A model generated the notes under the pieces. The model was not told the DNA's origin. It worked only from the letters and a program-made list of their open reading frames with translations, and ran no database searches. From NCBI RefSeq assembly GCF_038024035.1, contig NZ_CP150664.1:1984001-2048000 (forward strand): DNA of 64,000 nucleotides. Direction: 5' to 3'. How positions within the stretch are numbered: the first letter of the stretch is position 1; the number at the start of each line of letters is the position of its first letter. The DNA is from Polaribacter pacificus (lineage in GTDB: Bacteria; Bacteroidota; Bacteroidia; Flavobacteriales; Flavobacteriaceae). Position numbers and translations under genes: made by a program. This document shows positions 1 to 6,958 of this stretch, piece after piece.

Positions 1-2
1 TT

Positions 3-1082
3 GGTTCTGATGCGTATGATTATCCTGTAGCAGAAGGGTATTTGGCCTATACGCCTAATAAATTCTTGCAGTTTCAGTTTGGGAACGGAAAAAACTTTAT
101 CGGAGATGGGTATCGATCTTTATTGCTGTCTGATGCTACTGCACCGATGACCTATTTTAAAATGAACTTTTCTATTTGGAAGTTTAATTATACCAATCTA
201 TGGCTTTGGGGTACAGATGTTAGAGCACCAGTTGTGGTAAACAATGAACACGCTAGAAAATATGTAGCCATACATTATTTGAGCATCAATATTACGGATC
301 GTTTAAATCTTGGCTTATTTGAGACCGCTGTTTCTAAAGGGGATCAAGGCTTTGATGTGGGCTATTTAAATCCCGTTATTTTTTACCGTTCTATAGAGTT
401 TAATAGAGGAGAAGACTCTGGTAATGCCATGATTGGGTTGACGGCAAAATACAAGTTAAAAGAAAATATTCACTTATATTCTCAGCTTATTGTCGATGAA
501 TTTTCTTTTGGGAAAATCAGTGACTTAGGGTACTGGGGGAATAAATTTGGAGTTCAATTAGGTGCTAAATACTTTAATGCTTTTGATGTTGATGACTTAT
601 ATCTTCAGGCAGAGTTTAACACAGTGAGACCCTATACTTATGCGCATAAAGACCCTGTTTTAAATTACGCAAATTACAGTCAGCCTCTTGGTCATTCTTG
701 GGGAGCAAACTTCTGGGAAGCCCTAGTAATTGCTAATTATAAGTTTGATCGTTGGACTACCAGTGCAAAATTTATTTTAGGACAAAAAGGCTTTGATCCA
801 GATGATACTATTAGTTACGGAGGTGACGTTTATAAGAGCTATGATACCCGTAGAGGAGATAATAATAATGAGTTAGGTCAAGGGAATAAAGCAACTATTT
901 TTATTGCAGATTTACAGGCTCGTTATTTGTTAAACCCTTCAAATAATCTAAGTTTGTTTACCGGCCTGACAATCAGAAAATTTTCAGCAGAAACAACTAC
1001 ACCTAATTTTGAAAGCTCAAACGATGTTTGGTTTACACTTGGTATTAAGGCTGATTTGTTTAACTGGTATTTTGATTTTTAA
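3..1082 (+). CDS. remB: Gliding motility protein RemB, 3' part (outer-membrane beta-barrel)
   Basis: The frame is open from base 3 with no start codon of its own, so this is the C-terminal ~360 residues of a gene beginning before the window. Alternating aromatic/hydrophobic strands and the terminal aromatic residue (ends F-D-F) indicate an outer-membrane beta-barrel. FGNGKNFIGDGYRSLLLSD, then NPVIFYRSIEF, RPYTYAHKDPVLNYANYSQ and LGHSWGAN, match my memory of the RemB family of Flavobacterium gliding/secretion proteins, which also resembles Wzi-type capsule assembly barrels. In the family an N-terminal region of ~200 residues precedes the barrel; it would lie upstream. A TTG at 42 is in frame but is not a credible start because homology-like sequence continues before it. 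Function in motility or surface polysaccharide is inferred from the family. Confidence 0.8.
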   Translation, partial: GSDAYDYPVAEGYLAYTPNKFLQFQFGNGKNFIGDGYRSLLLSDATAPMTYFKMNFSIWKFNYTNLWLWGTDVRAPVVVNNEHARKYVAIHYLSINITDRLNLGLFETAVSKGDQGFDVGYLNPVIFYRSIEFNRGEDSGNAMIGLTAKYKLKENIHLYSQLIVDEFSFGKISDLGYWGNKFGVQLGAKYFNAFDVDDLYLQAEFNTVRPYTYAHKDPVLNYANYSQPLGHSWGANFWEALVIANYKFDRWTTSAKFILGQKGFDPDDTISYGGDVYKSYDTRRGDNNNELGQGNKATIFIADLQARYLLNPSNNLSLFTGLTIRKFSAETTTPNFESSNDVWFTLGIKADLFNWYFDF

Positions 1083-1132
1083 GATAAAATCATAAAAATT
1101 TCTTAAAAAGAATAACTTATCCAAAAAACTTG

Positions 1133-1211
1133 TATATTTGTTACGTGGTGTAAAAACCACTTTCTTTTTCATAGCAATTTTCCCACTCTTTCTTAAGAGT
1201 GGGTTTTTTTT
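1133..1211 (+). ncRNA. Possible small RNA between remB and the tRNA genes
   Basis: A TATATTTG box (1133-1140) matching the Bacteroidota -7 consensus is followed within 70 nt by a perfect intrinsic terminator, with no open reading frame between. The predicted transcript (start about 1145) would hold a 5-bp hairpin GTGGT/ACCAC (1145-1149 with 1156-1160) and the 9-bp terminator stem. I see no good -33 box. It could instead be only the remB 3' UTR with a chance promoter-like word. No known RNA family is recognised. Confidence 0.3.
1182..1211 (+). terminator. Intrinsic terminator downstream of remB
   Basis: CCCACTCTT (1182-1190), loop TCTT, AAGAGTGGG (1195-1203), then eight T. It ends the remB transcript and/or the candidate small RNA. 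Confidence 0.85.
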
Positions 1212-1228
1212 GTGATCAAAATTTAGGC

Positions 1229-1262
1229 ATAAAAAAAAGTCTTAACAAAAATGTTAAGACTT
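1229..1262 (-). terminator. Intrinsic terminator of the tRNA-Gly/tRNA-Leu unit
   Basis: Read on the minus strand: AAGTCTTAAC, loop ATTTTT, GTTAAGACTT followed by a run of T. It lies just past the 3' end of tRNA-Leu. Confidence 0.85.
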
Positions 1263-1268
1263 CTTTAG

Positions 1269-1354
1269 TACTCAAGATGGGATTTGAACCCATACGGACC
1301 TTACAGTCCACTGGATTTTAAGTCCAGCGTGTCTACCAATTCCACCACTTGAGC
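1269..1354 (-). tRNA. tRNA-Leu(TAA)
   Basis: A cloverleaf of 86 nt with acceptor GCTCAAG/CTTGAGT, D arm, anticodon stem CTGGA/TCCAG with loop CTTAAAA (anticodon TAA), a long variable arm typical of leucine tRNA (GGACTGTAAGGTCC) and T arm GGGTTCAAATCCC. CCA is not encoded. It is cotranscribed with tRNA-Gly upstream on the minus strand. Confidence 0.95.
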
Positions 1355-1370
1355 ATTGGTATCTATTCTA

Positions 1371-1436
1371 TAGAGCGAAAGACGGGATTTGAACCCCTGC
1401 CTGCCGGCAGGCAGGCGCGACCTTGGTCGCTCTATT
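1371..1436 (-). pseudogene. Broken tRNA-Gly copy interrupted by a palindrome
   Basis: Bases 1371-1396 are identical over 26 nt to 1478-1503, the 3' end of the intact tRNA-Gly (T arm and acceptor strand). Where the T stem should close, a perfect 20-bp palindrome intervenes, followed by TAGAGCGACC-AA-GGTCGC, which resembles a collapsed D-arm/anticodon region. No cloverleaf can form: anticodon stem and 5' acceptor strand are missing. It looks like a decayed or rearranged tandem copy of the neighbouring gene. Confidence 0.7.
1396..1415. repeat. Perfect 20-bp GC-rich palindrome
   Basis: CCTGCCTGCC joined directly to its reverse complement GGCAGGCAGG. It is strikingly G+C-rich for this A+T-rich window. 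Palindromes of this kind recur in many Bacteroidota genomes, where their translation gives the tell-tale LPAGRQ peptide; that recurrence is from memory. I see one copy in the window. Confidence 0.8.
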
Positions 1437-1480
1437 AATTCCAAACACAAATTTCTAAATGAAATTCTATTTGTAAGTAG

Positions 1481-1552
1481 AGCGAAAGACGGGATTTGAA
1501 CCCGCGACCCCCACCTTGGCAAGGTGATGCTCTACCCCTGAGCTACTTTCGC
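1481..1552 (-). tRNA. tRNA-Gly(GCC)
   Basis: A cloverleaf of 72 nt with acceptor GCGAAAG/CTTTCGC, D arm AGCTCAGGGGTAGAGC, anticodon loop TTGCCAA (GCC) and T arm CGGGTTCAAATCCCG. CCA is not encoded. It is the first gene of a minus-strand unit with tRNA-Leu and has a good promoter 40 nt upstream. Confidence 0.95.
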
Positions 1553-1593
1553 AGTCATTCGTGAATGAACGTGCATGTCTTTCAATGCGGGTG

Positions 1594-1623
1594 CAAAGTT
1601 AATACAAAAAAGGAATTGACAAA
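1594..1623 (-). promoter_or_regulatory. Promoter of the tRNA-Gly/tRNA-Leu unit
   Basis: On the minus strand, TTTG (1623-1620), an 18-nt spacer and TAACTTTG (1601-1594) fit the Bacteroidota housekeeping sigma consensus TTTG-N~19-TAnnTTTG. Confidence 0.7.
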
Positions 1624-1703
1624 GGTTTTTTTAAAAAAAAATCAAATCATTAATCAGTTGTTATTTATCTCTTAAAAATCATAGAGATTCGTGAATAATA
1701 AAA

Positions 1704-1711
1704 TATCTTTG
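1704..1711 (+). promoter_or_regulatory. -7 box of the ctaB operon
   Basis: TATCTTTG 22 nt before the ctaB ATG. No clear -33 TTTG is visible at the usual spacing. It is the only such box before the oxidase operon, which has short gaps throughout. Confidence 0.5.
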
Positions 1712-1733
1712 CAAAATAATTGAGCAGATAAAA

Positions 1734-2636
1734 ATGAGTGCTATTTCGTCTATAGAGAAAAAATCTTCCTTAAAAAGTTTTTTGACAGATTTAAAGCAAC
1801 TTACCAAAGTAGGTTTGTCTCTTAGCGTTGTCTTTTCTTCTGTTGCAGGTTACTTACTTGCAGCCGATATTGTATCGCTCAATATCTTAGTAATTCTTTC
1901 TATAGGTGGTTTTTTTATGGTTGGTGCATCTAACGCATTCAATCAAGTAATAGAAAAGCAAACAGATGCTTTGATGAAGAGAACAATGAACAGGCCTCTT
2001 CCTACAGGACGAATGCATGTGAACACAGCACTTACAATTGCTATTATTTTTACCATTGCTGGTATCGGGCTACTTTATTCAATTAATGCTAAAACAGCTT
2101 TGTTTGGAGCCATATCAATTTTTTTATACACCAGTGCTTATACTCCTTTAAAATCAGTTACACCTTTAGCAGTATTTGTTGGAGCTATACCAGGAGCCAT
2201 TCCATTTATGTTGGGTTGGGTTGCTGCGACGGGACAGTTTGGAATCGAAGCAGGTTTTTTATTTTTGATTCAATTCTTCTGGCAGTTTCCACATTTTTGG
2301 GCGATTGGCTGGTTGCAATTTGAAGAATATAAAAAGGCAGGATTCAATATGCTGCCAATGAATACAAAAGATAAGGGTGCAATAAAGCAAATTATTTTTT
2401 ACACCATCGTAATGATTTTAGTTTCTATTGCTCCTGTATTAAAGGTAACGGGAACTTTTTATATTTACCCACTTACTGCTGTAATTATTGCTTTGGCAGG
2501 GTTTGTAATGTTGTATTATGCAGTACAACTCTATAAAACTATGTCAAATACTGAGGCCAGAAAATTAATGTTGTCAAGTGTATTGTATATTACTCTTGTT
2601 CAAATTATATATGTTGTAGATAAATTTTTACATTAA
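1734..2636 (+). CDS. ctaB: Protoheme IX farnesyltransferase (heme O synthase)
   Basis: UbiA-type prenyltransferase of 300 residues that attaches a farnesyl group to protoheme to make heme O, the precursor of heme A for aa3-type oxidases. About nine hydrophobic segments are visible. The conserved N-Q-x3-E-x2-T-D-x4-R-T-x2-RPLPTG region (about residues 70-92, the divalent-metal/diphosphate site) and FFWQFPHFWAIGW in the middle mark the heme O synthase branch. The length is normal. It opens an operon with oxidase subunits and Sco assembly factors, supporting the assignment over UbiA-type menaquinone enzymes. Subunits I and II of the oxidase are not in the window. Confidence 0.95.
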   Translation: MSAISSIEKKSSLKSFLTDLKQLTKVGLSLSVVFSSVAGYLLAADIVSLNILVILSIGGFFMVGASNAFNQVIEKQTDALMKRTMNRPLPTGRMHVNTALTIAIIFTIAGIGLLYSINAKTALFGAISIFLYTSAYTPLKSVTPLAVFVGAIPGAIPFMLGWVAATGQFGIEAGFLFLIQFFWQFPHFWAIGWLQFEEYKKAGFNMLPMNTKDKGAIKQIIFYTIVMILVSIAPVLKVTGTFYIYPLTAVIIALAGFVMLYYAVQLYKTMSNTEARKLMLSSVLYITLVQIIYVVDKFLH

Positions 2637-2641
2637 CAAAG

Positions 2642-3226
2642 ATGAAAGAAAACACGTTACAATCAGAGTTAACGACAGCTAAAAGAAAATCAGCGAAACC
2701 CATGTTATGGGTCTCAATGATTAGTATGACCATGTTTTTTGCAGGTTTAACCAGTGCTTATGTTGTAAGTCAAAAAAGAGAAGATTGGGTAACTTTTGAT
2801 TTACCAAGTTCTTTTTTTATCAGTACAATCTTAATTGTATTAAGTAGTATTACCTTGATTTTAACTCAGCGATTTATTAAAAAGAATAACAAAAGCTTAA
2901 GCAATCTTTTGATTTTAGCTACTCTAGGTTTGGGAATTGGTTTTATTTATTATCAATATGAGGGCTTTAATCAGCTAAAAAGTGTTGGCTTGTTTTTTAC
3001 TGGACCAGATAGTACAGTATCGACATCTTTTATAATTGGAATCACATTTATGCACGTTTTACACCTATTAGCAGGGATAATTGTACTGCTAGTAGTTATT
3101 TATAATCATTTTAAATCTAAGTACAATGCAACGGAAATGCTTGGTTTTGAGCTAGGTGCTATATTTTGGCACTTTGTAGGTGTATTATGGATTTATCTAT
3201 TTTTCTTTTTCTATTTCATTAGATGA
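2642..3226 (+). CDS. Cytochrome c oxidase subunit III (short form)
   Basis: 194 residues with five hydrophobic segments, in the heme-copper oxidase subunit III family. GITFMHVLHLLAG and the C-terminal FWHFVGVLWIYLFFFFYF are the subunit III signature helices. It starts 5 nt after ctaB. It lacks the extramembrane insert found in the next, paralogous gene. Two adjacent subunit III genes are a common flavobacterial arrangement; which one assembles with which catalytic core cannot be told here. Confidence 0.9.
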   Translation: MKENTLQSELTTAKRKSAKPMLWVSMISMTMFFAGLTSAYVVSQKREDWVTFDLPSSFFISTILIVLSSITLILTQRFIKKNNKSLSNLLILATLGLGIGFIYYQYEGFNQLKSVGLFFTGPDSTVSTSFIIGITFMHVLHLLAGIIVLLVVIYNHFKSKYNATEMLGFELGAIFWHFVGVLWIYLFFFFYFIR

Positions 3227-3281
3227 TGAAAATTATGTAATTTTGGCAAACTATATTAACAACAACAAACTATAGAGATTT

Positions 3282-4262
3282 ATGGAAGCAACGATTGCTG
3301 TAAATTCTGAAAACAAAGAAACTTGGAGCGGAGGAGGAGTTCAACCTTTTGGAGCTAGTTATGGAAAAATGATGATGTGGTTTTTTATCGTATCTGATGC
3401 TTTAACTTTTTCTGGATTTTTAGCCGCTTACGGATTAACAAGATTTAAATTTATCGATTCTTGGCCAATTGCGGATGAGGTGTTTACTCACTTCCCGTTT
3501 TTACATGGTGTACATGCACCAATGTATTATGTGGCTTTGATGACATTTATTTTGATTTTTTCATCTGTAACCATGGTATTGGCAGTTGATGCTGGTCACC
3601 AAATGAAGAAAAAACAAGTAACTTGGTATATGTTATTTACCATTATTGGAGGTTTAATCTTCTTAGGTTCTCAAGCCTGGGAATGGAAAAACTTTATTGG
3701 AGGTTCTTACGGAGCTGTACAAACTACAGATGGAAAAATTTTACAATTTGTAAAAGATGGACATCAAATCGCTTTAGCAGATTTTGTTGTTGGGGATGCA
3801 GGAGAACGAGTTACCCATACTAGAGAAAATGGTTTGTGGTTTGAGGGCGAAAGCGCTTTACCTAACTATTCTTTAGATCAAGTAGTAAGTTCTTATACTC
3901 ATAACTCAGACATTTTAATCAGAACAGAGTTGATAGATCCTGCTACCAAGAAAAAAACAATTTTAAGTAGAGAAGAAGGAGCTCGATATTTAGCCAACGC
4001 AAAACAAGTTGTTGAGGGAGCTAATTTAAAGTTCAATGAATATGGAAATCCAATCTTTGCTGATTTCTTTTTCTTTATTACAGGATTTCACGGATTTCAC
4101 GTATTCTCAGGGGTAATTATCAATATCATTATTTTCTTTAATGTTATTTTAGGTACTTACGAAAGAAGAGGACATTATGAAATGGTAGAAAAAGTAGGTT
4201 TGTATTGGCACTTTGTAGATTTAGTTTGGGTATTTGTATTCACATTCTTCTACTTAGTATAA
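3282..4262 (+). CDS. Cytochrome c oxidase subunit III (long form with periplasmic or cytosolic insert)
   Basis: 326 residues. Membrane helices at the N-terminus (KMMMWFFIVSDALTFSGFLAAY) and C-terminus (FITGFHGFHVFSG and YWHFVDLVWVFVFTFFYL) are subunit III signatures. Between about residues 145 and 250 lies a hydrophilic insert that is absent from the 194-residue paralogue upstream. The gene starts 55 nt after that paralogue and is followed by subunit IV 18 nt later. The insert is probably lineage-specific; its role is unknown. The likely role of the protein is a non-catalytic subunit that stabilises subunit I and proton uptake. Confidence 0.93.
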   Translation: MEATIAVNSENKETWSGGGVQPFGASYGKMMMWFFIVSDALTFSGFLAAYGLTRFKFIDSWPIADEVFTHFPFLHGVHAPMYYVALMTFILIFSSVTMVLAVDAGHQMKKKQVTWYMLFTIIGGLIFLGSQAWEWKNFIGGSYGAVQTTDGKILQFVKDGHQIALADFVVGDAGERVTHTRENGLWFEGESALPNYSLDQVVSSYTHNSDILIRTELIDPATKKKTILSREEGARYLANAKQVVEGANLKFNEYGNPIFADFFFFITGFHGFHVFSGVIINIIIFFNVILGTYERRGHYEMVEKVGLYWHFVDLVWVFVFTFFYLV

Positions 4263-4280
4263 TTATAAAAAATATAAAAA

Positions 4281-4628
4281 ATGGCACACGCTCACGAATC
4301 AAATACAAAGAGAATCTGGAAAGTTTTTGGTTTTTTATCATTAATTACCTTAGTCGAGGTTGCATTTGGTATTATTAGACCTCATTCATTGGTTTTTACA
4401 AATTTTTTAGGAACCAATCTGTTAAACTGGCTCTTTATCATTTTAACCTTGGTTAAAGCCTATGGAATTGCATGGACTTTTATGCACTTAGAAGGAGAGA
4501 AAACATGGTTTAGACGTTCAATCGTTTGGACAGCAGTATTTTTAATATGTTATTTAATTACCTTATTATTACTAGAAGGAGGATATATCTTTGATGTATT
4601 GTCGCCTTTGGTAAAATGGAATTATTAA
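4281..4628 (+). CDS. Cytochrome c oxidase subunit IV (prokaryotic COX4 family)
   Basis: 115 residues with three hydrophobic segments and a histidine-containing start (MAHAHESNTKRIW). FMHLEGEKTWFRRSI between helices 2 and 3 is typical of the short bacterial subunit IV/CyoD-like family. Its position directly after subunit III supports the call. An imperfect hairpin with a T-run (AAGGTGGTTTTTACCACCTTTTTTTT, about 4647-4672) lies between this gene and the next and could reduce read-through. Confidence 0.9.
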   Translation: MAHAHESNTKRIWKVFGFLSLITLVEVAFGIIRPHSLVFTNFLGTNLLNWLFIILTLVKAYGIAWTFMHLEGEKTWFRRSIVWTAVFLICYLITLLLLEGGYIFDVLSPLVKWNY

Positions 4629-4677
4629 TATAGATTTATAGATATAAGGTGGTTTTTACCACCTTTTTTTTTGCATT

Positions 4678-5325
4678 ATGAAAAATATATTTACCAAAAA
4701 AACCATTGTTTTATTAGCTTTATTTATAGGGCCTTTATTGTTTTATATTTTTTTGTCATTAGGGATTTATCAGTATGCTAATTTACCGATCCTAACAAGC
4801 AAAGTAGAAAATATAAAAGGTAACGAGACTTTTAAGGGGCATTTTTCTGTGGTTAGTTTTTTAGGTGCCAATCCAAGCAACTCAAAAAGTGGTTTGTTTA
4901 ATCTTAACGAGGTAATTTACAAACGTTTTAAATCGAGTAAATATTTTCAAGCTGTATTGATCATTCCTCAGGGTGCTGATGCCGAAGTGGAAGCCTTAAA
5001 AAAGAAATTGAAAACCTATACAGATATTAGTCAGTGGAAATTTGTTACCATGACGAATGAAGAGATTCAAGAAGTTTTTAACAGTTTTGATTCTCCTTAT
5101 CAATTAAATGAGCAAATGAGTTCTGATTATGTTTTTATTATTGATAGAGAGCTGCGTTTGCGCGGAAGAAATGATGATGAAGATACTGATGGTGGTAAAC
5201 TCTACGGATACAATATGACCAAGGTTGCAGATTTAAAAAATAAAATGAAAAAGGATTTGGAAATTATCTATTACCAACTCAAAAAATCTATAGAAAAAGA
5301 ACAACGATTTCAACGTAAAAAATAA
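4678..5325 (+). CDS. Sco-like membrane protein lacking the copper ligands
   Basis: 215 residues: one N-terminal membrane anchor (about 9-30), then a soluble domain. It parallels the Sco protein encoded next: VVSFLGANPSNSKSG here sits where Sco has its CxxxC motif, and VFIIDRELRLRGR corresponds to the Sco FALIDKDGVIRSR strand. There is no cysteine in the whole protein, so it cannot bind copper or do thiol chemistry like Sco. I infer a degenerate Sco/thioredoxin-fold partner acting in oxidase assembly at the outer face of the membrane. The fold is inferred from these alignments only. It ends 5 nt before sco. Confidence 0.6.
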   Translation: MKNIFTKKTIVLLALFIGPLLFYIFLSLGIYQYANLPILTSKVENIKGNETFKGHFSVVSFLGANPSNSKSGLFNLNEVIYKRFKSSKYFQAVLIIPQGADAEVEALKKKLKTYTDISQWKFVTMTNEEIQEVFNSFDSPYQLNEQMSSDYVFIIDRELRLRGRNDDEDTDGGKLYGYNMTKVADLKNKMKKDLEIIYYQLKKSIEKEQRFQRKK

Positions 5326-5330
5326 GTATC

Positions 5331-5975
5331 ATGAATAAAAAATATTCTTACATAGGGATTTCTTTTGTGATTTTAATTTTTGGAATATATGTAGTTCCAA
5401 AAGTTGTCAAACGCTTTGAAAAAGCAGATTTAGTCGCTTTTAATAAGGTACCTGATTTTTCATTTGTCAATCAGTATGGTAAAACCATTACTAATAAGGA
5501 TTATGAAGAAAAAGTATATGTTGTAGAATTTTTCTTTACAACCTGTCCTTCTATTTGCCCTATTATGAATGAAAAAATGCTTACCATACAAGATGCCTTT
5601 TATGGGAACCCTGGATTTGGTATCGCATCATTTTCTATTACTCCAGATATTGATAGCCCAGAAGTTTTAGCAGCATATGCTAAGAGCCATAACATTACAA
5701 GTAAAAATTGGAACTTACTAACAGGGAACTCAGAAGAAATTGTATATGCCTTGGCAAATCAAGGGTTTAAATTATATGCAGGAAGAGGAGATGAGGATCA
5801 CGGAGGTTTTGAGCATTCTGGTTTGTTTGCTTTAATTGACAAGGATGGTGTTATTCGTTCTAGAAAAGACGAACATGGAAACCCTATTATGTACTATAGA
5901 GCACTTGAAGAGAATGGTTTTCCAGATCAAATAAAAGAACTTAAAGAAGATATAAAACTATTATTAGATGAGTAA
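5331..5975 (+). CDS. Sco1/SenC family copper chaperone
   Basis: 214 residues with an N-terminal membrane anchor (about 7-24). The copper-binding motif TCPSICP places cysteines at 72 and 76, and a later GFEHSG holds the expected histidine (about 162) before the strand LFALIDKDG. Sco proteins deliver copper to, or reduce, the CuA site of oxidase subunit II. The gene sits in the oxidase operon and overlaps the next gene by 8 nt. A second histidine (157) in DEDHGG could also contribute. Confidence 0.93.
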   Translation: MNKKYSYIGISFVILIFGIYVVPKVVKRFEKADLVAFNKVPDFSFVNQYGKTITNKDYEEKVYVVEFFFTTCPSICPIMNEKMLTIQDAFYGNPGFGIASFSITPDIDSPEVLAAYAKSHNITSKNWNLLTGNSEEIVYALANQGFKLYAGRGDEDHGGFEHSGLFALIDKDGVIRSRKDEHGNPIMYYRALEENGFPDQIKELKEDIKLLLDE

Positions 5976-6513
5976 TTTGGTTAATGCAAAAGAAAAAAAA
6001 TACAACAGAATCATACGTGTATTGTCTGTTGTTATTCCTTTAGCTGTAGCTGCACTTTTTGGTGTTAATTTAAGAGATTTGGGGTTTGATGTAGAGCCAC
6101 TATCATTTTTACCACCTATTTACGCAACAATTAATGGTGTTACGGCTCTGTTACTGATTGCTGCAGTGATTGCCATTAAAAAAGGGAACCGGGTGGCTCA
6201 TGAGCGCTTTAATACAACCGCGATTGTTTGTTCTGTACTTTTTTTATTGATGTACATCGCCTATCACATGACATCAGATTCAACAAAATTTGGCGGAGAA
6301 GGACTTATTAAGTACGTCTATTATTTTATTCTGATTAGTCATATCATTTTGTCAATAGTTGTAATACCGTTTGTATTACTTACTTTTGTTAGAGCTAAAC
6401 TCGGCAAGTTTTCTGCCCATAAAAAAATAGCTAAAATTACATTTCCTCTTTGGCTTTATGTAGCCATTACAGGAGTTGTTGTTTATCTTTTAATAGCACC
6501 GTATTATGCATAA
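5968..6513 (+). CDS. DUF420 membrane protein (CtaM-like oxidase assembly factor)
   Basis: 181 residues with five hydrophobic segments and internal histidines (AHERFN, AYHMTS, LISHIILS, AHKKIAK) as in the DUF420 family. Members of this family (CtaM in Firmicutes) are needed for assembly of heme-A oxidases. The 8-nt overlap with sco suggests translational coupling. Function here is inferred from family and operon context. Confidence 0.85.
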   Translation: MSNLVNAKEKKYNRIIRVLSVVIPLAVAALFGVNLRDLGFDVEPLSFLPPIYATINGVTALLLIAAVIAIKKGNRVAHERFNTTAIVCSVLFLLMYIAYHMTSDSTKFGGEGLIKYVYYFILISHIILSIVVIPFVLLTFVRAKLGKFSAHKKIAKITFPLWLYVAITGVVVYLLIAPYYA

Positions 6514-6727
6514 AATAAAAAAAACGCTGTTCTTTTTACTTGTGTTTCTTACACTAGATCCTATACATGCACAGTGTGCTATGTGTAAAGCAGTAGTAGA
6601 AAATGGAGGTGAACCTATGGCAGAAGGAATTAACTCTGGAATCACTTATTTAATGGCTTTTCCATACATATTGGTTGCTATTCTAGCCTATTCTTTATAT
6701 CGTTATAAGAAGCGTGTCAAAAATTAA
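6506..6727 (+). CDS. Small membrane protein with a CxxC pair
   Basis: 73 residues: signal-like N-terminus ending HAQ, then CAMCKAVVENGGEPM, then one C-terminal membrane helix (about 48-66) and a basic tail. The mature protein would be a short periplasmic peptide tethered by its C-terminus and carrying a CxxC pair. It overlaps DUF420 by 8 nt and is last in the oxidase operon, so a role in metal or thiol handling during oxidase assembly is plausible. I do not know a characterised homologue. Confidence 0.7.
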   Translation: MHKIKKTLFFLLVFLTLDPIHAQCAMCKAVVENGGEPMAEGINSGITYLMAFPYILVAILAYSLYRYKKRVKN

Positions 6728-6958
6728 CATTTCAATAAGAAACATTTCTTGTAACATATTCTACTTTTGGTCGTCATATAAGAAACGTCTATCAAATTGA
6801 TGTTCACTTTTAGTCTATTGTGTTCGGAATCAGACAGTTTTATACAAAACATATTGAGTTAAATACTTGTAAAACAGTCATTTGCGATTGTTTTTGTTTT
6901 TAGCACAAAACTTGTATCATAAATAAATGAAATACTATAGAACAATTAAAATCTATTC

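Noticed and set aside
1301..1522. 73-codon frame on the minus strand containing LPAGRQ
   Set aside because: It runs through tRNA-Leu, the tRNA-Gly remnant and part of tRNA-Gly; the peptide is a by-product of the palindrome.
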